Below, piece by piece: positions 56,701 to 64,000 of a stretch of 64,000 bases of DNA. Both the position numbers and the translations under genes were made by a program. Within the stretch, counting starts at the first letter, position 1. Each line of letters opens with the position of its first letter. Source of the DNA: Asparagopsis taxiformis (lineage: Eukaryota > Rhodophyta > Florideophyceae > Bonnemaisoniales > Bonnemaisoniaceae); NCBI GenBank assembly GCA_030407315.1, contig JALQPE010002934.1, positions 19,208-83,207 of the forward strand. Reading direction: 5' to 3'. The notes under the pieces are model-generated. The model worked only from the letters and a program-made list of their open reading frames with translations. It searched no databases and had not been told where the DNA came from.

Positions 56701-57391
56701 CATCTGTTGTTCCACGGGTTCCTACTGCACCTCGATGCTGTGCAGCTCTTGCTCCGCTCTTTCGAAGGTCTATCGGAAAATCGATGTCACAGCTCTTTGC
56801 ATAGCAGGGTTTCCTCAAGAATGGTAGTATCTTCTGTCGCATCACAGAGTCCGACGGGACATGCTCACTTGGATCTCTGCGGAAATTCATTCCGAACAGG
56901 GTACCTTCATAGTGGGCTCTTGTCATTCTTTGAGTTCCACTCAGCTGGAGAGCCCCATACATCGCAGGCCATTGTAGTAATGCCTTGAAATCACCACATG
57001 CTTCATCCCCAGCATTTCGGTCTATCGGGCCTCCAGTTGAAATGGAATCAGAACCTCGTCCGGTTGCTTCTTCCGATTCCATTAGCGTGCTCGATGCTAC
57101 GTAGATGTCACTTCCAGCTTCATCGTTGTTGCTGTACACATCAATACAACCTTCTATTGTGTCACCCATAGGGATTGGGGACTCCAATAGGTCATCTGTG
57201 GTACACTCACGTCGTAGCTCATTACCTCTCGGGATTTCTTTCTTCATGCAGGCTGCATCACTGCTGCGGATTTCTCCCTGCAGTTTCCCAGGAAGCTGTT
57301 TACTGGGACTGGCCACATTGAGTGAATCGAATCTCGCCTTTGTCCTACGACTTGTGGTTTTCTTTCGAATAGGAGTCCGTCTCGGAGCCAT
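53762..57391 (-). pseudogene. Tnp2/Plavaka-like CACTA transposase (several frameshifts)
   Basis: It starts at ATG 57391 (MAPRRTPIRKKTTSRR, a basic N-terminus) and would give about 1200 aa. The frame changes near 56660, 56450, 56250, 55850 and 55700. The last 650 codons (55714-53762) are open. They include the hallmark GDYPA...LGHTSNSPCHIC, a metal-binding motif after a catalytic Asp region in CACTA Tnp2 and Plavaka/KDZ transposases, a helical core, and ELIFERMHQPLKK (the Glu followed by H and K expected for the third catalytic residue). Domain logic and the CACTA termini agree. The copy itself is dead, so movement would need an enzyme from elsewhere. Confidence 0.72.
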
Positions 57392-58354
57392 CTTGATGTT
57401 TTTGTTCTTTTCTTCTTCGCTCAGTTTTGTTGCATAGAATACAACTCTAAACTTCTACGACATGACTACTATCTCAATACAGTACTACTACTTTTAACCG
57501 TTACGAAACCTTTCCAGGCTTTCATTCGATCCAATGAACTGGTTCACCACAATGCTTTGCCCTATGCTCATTGCTTTATGCACATTGATTGCTATTTCAT
57601 CCGGACTCAACATCGTTTTGCTATCTTGTATCGCATTCCCTAACCACAAACCTAGCCAAGATGTATCCATTTCCGGAAAACAGCCGTTTATTTCGCAGTG
57701 ATGCTCTAGGCACTAATACTGAATCTGATTTTCTCATACACGTACTTCCCACTCGTATACTCTACCACATTTTCGGCCCTATTTACAATTTGAAAGCACA
57801 ATCTCTCGTTGAATCGTACTCGGTGTGATATCTTAAATTAGCATAAATTTATATATTGCAATGCAGATTCACTGCTCGCTTGCAACATGAAAATTATAAA
57901 ATTTCTCCCACACTGCTGTTTCCTAGCCGCCCACATCCACGTGGCCCGCTTTGACTGCCTGCCAAGTGTGCTCAGAGCATGCAATGACGTCATCGATATA
58001 TACCGTCCAAATCATCACTGGAAGCGCGGACTCCTCGTCCAGGAAAGTGCGCCATTTTTCCTACTCCTCGCCTCACCCTTTTCTTTAGGCCCCATATGCT
58101 AGTGTTTTTCCTATATTTCTGTAGTGATGACGTCATTATAGACTAGAGAAGGCGGTAGAAGATACAATAATTTTGCGCCTGTTCTGCCAGGTCATGTGCT
58201 TCAAAACGTAATTCGCACCCTAGGTATCGTTTTTCTGGGCCTCCCATCGCACCGCTCCGTTTCAAATTCATCCCTTTATTGTTCTCCTACACGTCATTTC
58301 CGCCCGCAGAATGCTACTTAAACGACAGATTCTGGAAATCCCTGTTTCCATCTT
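57392..58354. other. Non-coding region upstream of transposase
   Basis: AT-rich, with only short meaningless frames. It probably contains the transposase promoter. I see nothing else defined. Confidence 0.45.
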
Positions 58355-58491
58355 CATATCCGTCGGAGACAAAGCAACAACTTTTGCTGTGGAAGCTGTA
58401 TAGATCATCTGTACTGCTTCCAAAGCGTAAGTTGTAGATCATCAATACTGCTTCCAAAGCCAAAGTTGTTGCTTTGTCTCCGACGGATATG
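58355..58491. repeat. 30-bp perfect inverted repeat with 77-bp loop
   Basis: Arms at 58355-58384 and 58462-58491 (CATATCCGTCGGAGACAAAG and complement) are exact. The loop carries two direct repeats ending TACTGCTTCCAAAGC. A transcript would fold into a long hairpin. It could be a small-RNA precursor, a remnant of a nested repeat or a structural site. Confidence 0.85.
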
Positions 58492-59189
58492 AACCATGAT
58501 GGTACGTTTCCACAACTCACGCCACTAACCCAGTTTTCTATTTGTTTCCTCTTTCTCAGGTTTCCAGTCGGTGAGTGTTCCACTTCTACTTTCATTTATC
58601 TTTCTCTCTTACCACTTCTCCAATACTGTTCTTTTCTGCTCTGCCTGTGAGTACATATCTCAATTTGGGATGTAATGGTATTTGTTAAGGTACGTTAGTC
58701 TCCTAATCACCATCAATTTCCGTCTCCAATTCAACGTCACTAACTTGTTTCCTTTCTCTACATCATTTTTTCTCTTCTCTTCATTTCCTAGCTTATTCAT
58801 GCAGCTCAATCAGTTGATAGATTTGTAGACTTTTCTAGTAGTTTTAGTTTTACTCGTCGGAATAGTGTTCGTTGTAGTAGCATTTTTAACATAGGGATTG
58901 TTTATTCTCAATGTAGCCTGCGCAAATAAACAAATCCAGAGTGAAGCTTCCCATATCGCACCCTCTTAGATTGCTACCTATCCTACCGCGTATACCTCTC
59001 GCTAGCTCATAGTCACTATGAAATAAAAATTCCTAGCCGTACTATTCTGTCCATTCCCATATGAATACCGTCCATGCCCCATCCTGATAGCGCTAGAACT
59101 GCCTCCCTCTACCCCAAAAAGATGCCCACGACAGCGTGACGCTCCATCTCATCCACCACTCCCAGACACCGGATTTTACTATATCAGGA
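58492..59189. other. Spacer before right subterminal array
   Basis: No gene seen. It is AT-rich, with pyrimidine-tract/CAG segments near 58550 that look splice-like, but there is no coding context. Confidence 0.4.
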
Positions 59190-59634
59190 CACTACTTTTA
59201 CTGTCTACAGGTACTGCCCAGGGCAGCACAAAGTACTGTCTACAGGTACTGCCCAGGACAGTGAAAATCACTGTCTCCAGGTACTGCCCAGGACAGTGCA
59301 CCGTGTTGGTTCCATCTATTGTCCCAGGCAGCGTATTTCACTATCCGGCCTTGGCCAATACAAACACTATCCGCCAACACTGCCCAGTACAGTAAATTAC
59401 ATCATATCCAACTATTGAATAAATCATTAATTTTTACTGTCTCCATTCACTGCCTCAGACAGTACGGTGAGACAGTGTTTTTTACTGTCTGCAGACAGTG
59501 TTTCCGTACTGTCTGCCAGACAGTGCAAATCACTGTCTCCAAGTGTGGCATTAATTTTCATTTGCCGCATAGTGATTTTTACAGTCTCAGACAGTAAAAA
59601 TCACTGTCTCACCGTACTGTCTGAGGCCCCCTTT
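59190..59634. repeat. Subterminal ACTGTC/GACAGT array, copy 2 right
   Basis: Repeated ACAGTACTGTCT, CCAGGACAGT and GTAAAAATCACTGTC units fill about 440 bp up to the right terminus. They share the ACAGT/ACTGT core of the left array but use different flanking bases (more ACAGGTACTGCCCAG). Confidence 0.8.
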
Positions 59635-59648
59635 TCAACACCGTAGTG
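59635..59648. repeat. Right terminal inverted repeat, giant element copy 2
   Basis: TCAACACCGTAGTG is the exact complement of the left terminus at 28501. The next base begins the interrupted SET gene (TAGAGCTCC). Confidence 0.88.
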
Positions 59649-62600
59649 TAGAGCTCCTGCCCTGGACGGATGTCGCGGATTGCACGTACCACGATGATCT
59701 TCGGATTTTCTAGGTCCTTCGCCTTGAGCTTCTTCCCCGTCGAACCGCTGCTGTAGTTCTCGACAAACTCGACGTTGGCCATCCGCCTGGTGTCTTCCGC
59801 CGGAGTGTCCTCACCTCGCAAATACCGCGGGTCGTTGATGAACTGCGCCGAACAGAACGGAGCCGGAACAATCCAAATTGGATGCTCGATGTTTTCGTCG
59901 TCCTCCGCTGTTGCATACAGCTTGATGGCATACATCAAGAATGTTTCCTTCGTTATCGCCATGTGACCCTCTCCGTACGCGAACCTCCTCGACTCCTTGC
60001 TCATATCAGAGTACACAACAGTTCCGTAGTATGCACATACTTCGTCGCCAACATTAAATGTCTGTTCAGCGAAGAGCCCTCTTCCTGCATTTGGATGCTT
60101 AATCAGCGATGGTCGAACGCTCAATTTTTCGCAACACAATCGTGTGCCCGCATCACGCGAGGGTTTTCAGTTTGCAACCAGCGGCGCAGGGAAGGTGGCC
60201 AATAATGTACCGGTTTTTCCATGTGCTCGTGCGACGCAATCGACTCTGGGCACACCTGCCAGAGGTACTGCCGAATATATTTCGGGAACCTCTGGTACAG
60301 GGGAAGGCCAGGTGGGGGTTCGATGATCCTGCGTTCCCTCTGTGTACGCATTGTGACAGAGGGGGACGCCAAGAACTTCTCCGCACTCTGTTTCGTTTCT
60401 GTCGTGACCCTCATGTCAGTGTTGTTGAAAGAATTACACGTGACATGACTGCACACAGCTTTGGAAGCGATCGTGCCACACACAATTTGTCCATGTCACT
60501 GCCGACGAAAAACGGTGCTCAGGCAAGCTCATAGCTGCTTTTCCCGTTGCGAAAGTGCCAGAGAATGGATCGACAACAATATCACCAGGCTGTGAATGCT
60601 GGCTGATCAACTCCATCATGAGAGCGACGCTCTTCTGCTCTACACGAACTCTGACCGTAGCACCGGTTGTGCTCCTGTTTCGCCACACCATCTCATTCGA
60701 ATCGATGGCGGGCATATTGATGGTGACGTTGCACCACGCCGGGTACGTGCCGTCCATGTATCCGTGGTTTCCTATAGGCCACCATCTCGCTTCCAGTCTT
60801 GAACGGAACACCTCGCTTCCAGAAGTGGATAGCGACCTCTGCCATGTTCATGCGTTGGTACCTCTTCCGCCCCGGCATTTGATAGAGGTGCCCAGGTAGT
60901 CGGACAAACAACAGAGGTACCTCGTCAACGAAGAACACTGAATTCCGAACGACGTCCTCGTCCTCCTCATCCGCACTTTCTTCGCCACTGTGCTGCGATG
61001 CTTCGGAGTCCGAATTCATGGACGTAAACTCTTCTTCATCCGACCCGTCATCACTGGCAGCAGCATCGGTTGGGCCTTCTGACTGCGGTCCTTTGTACGT
61101 TTCCAAGTAATGGAACCATTCGTAGAACTGCAAAACGGAGCAGAACACGATGCCGTGGCCACCGGGGCGCAACAGCTCGTCAAACACTTCGATGCTAGCC
61201 TGCATATCTTCTGCAGTTAGCCTGTCGTACGAAGAGTTGGAATCGTTCCTCTTACGACGAACATTGTAGGGCGGATCAGTCAGAATGAGCTGAACGTTGC
61301 CCGTGATGGGCACGTGTTCTCGGCTCTCGTCGGCACTGACCAAATCTTCGAAAGGGACGTCGTACACCCGGCAATACTGACTCATTTTCGAAAGAAAGTC
61401 CTTTGCGAGAGCCTGCCCTTCACTTTCCTGCTCTTCTGTCGCATGGGGTGACGGTGACGGGGGAGACGGCCCTTGGGCAGTAGGACTGGTCCTCCCAGGC
61501 CCAAGTTGAAGCCTGGTTGTGTGTCTTGTCGACGGAACCAAACCTCTCCCTCCTGTGTTGCGACGAGTGGGGAGTGTCATCAACCGGCTTGGGGACCTTT
61601 TCTGCGTCCGCGGCTTGTGGTGCCGGGCGGAGGACAGCCATAACGTCTTCGTCGAGGGTGTCAAAGTACGCTGGCAGCTTGTCCGGATTTCCGCTTGACA
61701 AGTATATTTCCAGCGCCCCCCAGCGGTCGGACTCCGGCCAGGTGTACAGGTCGGGTTGACGATAAGAAACTGCAACCGGTCGAAGAACTTCCTCACAAGG
61801 TACCTAAATGCACTGTGCTGCGCACTGGTTCTTGTCTCTACTTTTCCACCATATCCATCAGGATGAGATAGGGGAGCTTTGTCGTGGTAGAGATCTAGCT
61901 TCTGCTCCATCGGTGCGAATAGACCTTCATCCAGCACGTCAAAACCAATGCTCACTGCTGTCGAAAATGATGTACGGCGCCATCAACTCTTCGAAGCTGG
62001 AAAACTTTGCGGCGAAGGCCACATCGGTCCAAGCATGGTATAAAACTTGAACCACGTAACAAGCTGGATTAGTGCTTTTCCGATGGGCTGGGACGCGTGC
62101 GGCTTCGTTCCCCTCTTCGGCCTCGTCGCCTATTCGGCGACGCGGCAGGTTCTTGTTGTGATTTCGGATGATAGACAACGCTTAGAAATACATCAATACC
62201 TCGAACGTTTCCGGTGGAGCAAGAACGAAGGCGCTTGGTTCCCCGCGCTGCGGCGCCTGTAGTGGCGAAGGAAGCATGTTACATCCAATAAGGAAGGTCT
62301 GCGGCACGATCCCAGAAAGGATGCAGTGCTCAACCCATTGCCCGATACGCTCATCCTGTCTTGAAAACTCGGCAATGGGTAATGCCAGACGAACAATCTG
62401 CTTGGCTCGCTCAACGTTCATCTCTGCCATGACGATTTCGGCAACATCCGCTCGACTCCAGCATTCTTCGAACGACCGCTGAAGGCTATGCTGAGTCGAC
62501 CTTGCAGCGCCAGAAATTGTTCTTCCGTGCCCTGCGCAACCCAAGCGCCAAGGTCCGCGTATGTGAAACCTCCCGGCTTGTCCGTCAAGTCTGCGAAACT

Positions 62601-62795
62601 TGAGTGGGCGAATAAACCCAGCAAGAGGCGGAGGAAGTCTTTGCCAGCGAGAGTAGTTTCGCGGGCGGCGCGACCTACTTTTCGACGTGTACCCATGTCA
62701 CTAGAATCCTCCCAAGGGCTAGCGGGTTCGCGCAGAATTGGCACGGTTGCGTCGTCAACGATCGGATTGCTGTTGCGCCTGCGCTTATTCGTCAT
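59649..62795 (-). pseudogene. Third DNA methyltransferase / SET fusion, divergent, truncated by the giant element
   Basis: It starts at ATG 62795 (MTNKRRRNSNP). It has DPPY near 61275 followed by the C-terminal SAM motif DPFSGTFATGKAA near 60570, again the beta-class order. A SET domain follows: NAGRGLFA, FINDPRY, and GQELY exactly at the junction with the transposon end, so the last strand of SET is missing. Frame changes lie near 62430, 62180, 61950, 60800, 60450 and 60130. I find no ParB signature at its N-terminus, unlike the other two copies. Sequence similarity to those copies is low outside the motifs, so it represents a separate lineage of the same methyltransferase-SET architecture. 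Confidence 0.72.
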
Positions 62796-63128
62796 AATGG
62801 AATGAGTGGAAATTCGGTACAGGATGGCGACCGCTCGGCGAGACAGTCAAATTTGACGACGTATCTCGTGACGTTTGCACTCTTTCGTGAGGAACACTGG
62901 TTGATATCGAACGGAACAGAGTATACGGGTACACAGCACTGGAAAGGTCTTGAAACCCGTAACCGGTGTAGGTAATAAGTTGTGACGGATACGTGGTAGA
63001 GAAAAAATTTTAAAAAGATTGTGATTCCCTGCCTTGAGTGTTGTACTGCAAGGCCGCCAGTCACATAGGTTGTCACAGGTGCATCACGCTTACCAGGTGA
63101 GCGACATCCGGACGGCCACTGGACGTGG
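62796..63128. other. Upstream of third methyltransferase-SET gene, no gene seen
   Basis: No coding signal or repeat that I recognise. Probably the promoter region of the pseudogene. Confidence 0.4.
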
Positions 63129-63309
63129 GGATGTCCAGCTCAGATGCATTGCTGGCCAGACCAGAAATTCTACAATTTCGGGCACAAAAAATATTGCAAA
63201 AAACATCGATTTGGGCGGTCGATTGTGCCGTACGGCACACCCCCATCTCAAAAACATGTTCACATGTGCATGTTTTTGAGAATAGCCCAAATTTTAATTC
63301 AAATCAGGA
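63129..63309 (+). repeat. Dispersed ~181-bp repeat with hairpin, second copy
   Basis: This matches 13541-13723 in the same orientation, including the CTCAAAAACATG/CATGTTTTTGAG hairpin at 63247-63280. The two copies bracket almost the entire window content between them. Confidence 0.7.
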
Positions 63310-63586
63310 TGCAGATATTCGTCTTCTAGCATTGTCAGAACACATTCGTATAACCACATTTGGAGAACCTGAGCCCAGAGCTATCGGTTTTGGCGGGAGC
63401 TAAGCCATATCTCATATAATCAGTAACTACTTCCCGCCAGCTGAGTGGTGGAACCCCTGCTATTTCTACCAACGAGACATACGGGGTGTCAACTCGGCAA
63501 TCGTATATGATTCGGGTGCTAAAATTTTATTCATAGAGACGAAGGGCTTCGAAAAGGAGCCCAACAACGTTTTCTGGTGATCCATG

Positions 63587-63830
63587 GGTATAGGACTATT
63601 CGCTATTCCTCTCCAGGCGATCACCATAGCCTCCTCCACCTCCGTTTATTGGAAAGATACCGAACCGCACCTCAACATGTTCTTCTTGGATCCATGGGAC
63701 TGACATCTCACATGCTCTCCAGGCTTCCACCATAGCCGCTTCCTCCGCCTCCGGAGGCTTAACGGCGGTTAATGGCAACAATATGCGAACCGGACCTGAA
63801 CATGTTTTTCTTCTCATCCATAACACTGAT
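63587..63830. repeat. Degenerate ~115-bp tandem duplication
   Basis: Two adjacent diverged units share CTCTCCAGGC, CACCATAGC, CCTCCGCC/CCTCCACC, GAACC..CACCTCAACATGTT and a CATCCAT/GATCCATGG end. The minus strand is open but gives no recognisable protein. Confidence 0.5.
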
Positions 63831-64000
63831 TTCGCTATGAACAGAACGTACATTCCAAACCAGAATCCAACTTTCTGAAGTTGATTGAACATGAGAGATG
63901 TTTTTTTTCATATTGATTGAATAGGATAACAAAGTTTGATTGAACTACTGGTGTCGTCGAAGACGAGGCGTTTTTACTTCGGAATAGACGCCAGGCCTGA
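63831..64000. other. Window end, no feature
   Basis: AT-rich sequence including a T-run near 63901. The last bases (GTCGTCGAAGACGAGGC) contain a small inverted repeat. Nothing further can be supported. Confidence 0.35.

Larger units (their letters stand above)
28501..59648 (+). mobile_element. Giant CACTA-like transposon, copy 2 (both termini in window)
   Basis: It is bounded by CACTACGGTGTTGA at 28501-28514 and its exact complement at 59635-59648, each preceded inward by ACAGTA/TACTGT arrays. Inside are the coiled-coil gene, the 467-aa gene, the ParB-methyltransferase-SET pseudogene, cluster B, the ParB-oxygenase 1 pseudogene (split from cluster B by the Copia element), cluster A, cluster C, the ParB-oxygenase 2 pseudogene, cluster D and a transposase pseudogene. 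Having one transposase gene and matching ends supports a single element of about 24.7 kb without Copia. Against this, the two outer flanks are unrelated and the 3-bp flanks differ (CTT and TAG), so it may be a recombinant of two insertions. Confidence 0.72.

Noticed and set aside
57589..58102. Short plus-strand frames in the transposase upstream region
   Set aside because: They are under 80 codons, without motifs or counterpart, and are expected by chance in AT-rich DNA.

Overview
This 64 kb window is eukaryotic and consists almost entirely of transposable elements. I see no housekeeping gene, no convincing functional tRNA or rRNA gene, and no prokaryotic gene organisation. Several long uninterrupted reading frames (1155, 467, 508 and 1361 codons) point to an intron-poor genome. 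A red alga or another alga would fit; a fungus is not excluded. The organism is an inference, not something the sequence proves.

The main content is a giant CACTA-like DNA transposon family. Copy 2 appears to run from 28501 to 59648 (31.1 kb, about 24.7 kb without a nested Copia element). It has 14-bp terminal inverted repeats beginning CACTACGGTGTTGA and dense arrays of ACAGTA...TACTGT palindromes just inside both ends. Its gene order is: a coiled-coil protein (29.4 kb), a 467-aa protein with a possible Tudor-like start (31.2 kb), a ParB-DNA methyltransferase-SET fusion (33.1 kb), a ParB-2OG/Fe(II) oxygenase-like fusion (44.1-47.8 kb), a second diverged ParB-oxygenase (49.3-52.4 kb), and a decayed Tnp2/Plavaka-like transposase (53.8-57.4 kb). 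Copy 1 is partial, inverted and closely similar (1-13259). It holds intact methyltransferase-SET, 467-aa and coiled-coil genes and a frameshifted ParB-oxygenase. Its other end lies outside the window.

Four palindrome clusters, built from a 37-bp palindrome and a longer GGCCA/TTTACCSGGTAAA palindrome, flank both ParB-oxygenase genes on each side. The cargo looks like a combined DNA-methylation writer, histone-methylation writer and candidate oxidative eraser carried by one transposon, possibly aimed at the element's own palindromes. That functional reading is inference.

Region by region: 1-13.26 kb is giant element copy 1. 13.26-13.9 kb is spacer with a dispersed repeat. 13.95-20.1 kb is a smaller element with convergent coiled-coil and transposase pseudogenes. 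20.6-21.96 kb holds tandem repeats and hairpins. 21.96-24.9 kb is a broken Gag-like reading frame cut by a solo Copia LTR. 25.2-28.5 kb is a truncated chromodomain Ty3/gypsy pol on the minus strand. 28.5-59.65 kb is giant element copy 2, with a complete Copia retrotransposon at 37.6-44.05 kb. 59.65-62.8 kb is a third, divergent methyltransferase-SET pseudogene truncated by the right end of copy 2. 62.8-64 kb holds repeats and nothing recognisable.

The two outer flanks of copy 2 (gypsy pol on the left, the SET gene on the right) do not match each other, and no target-site duplication is visible. Copy 2 may therefore be a recombinant of two insertions or an assembly join.
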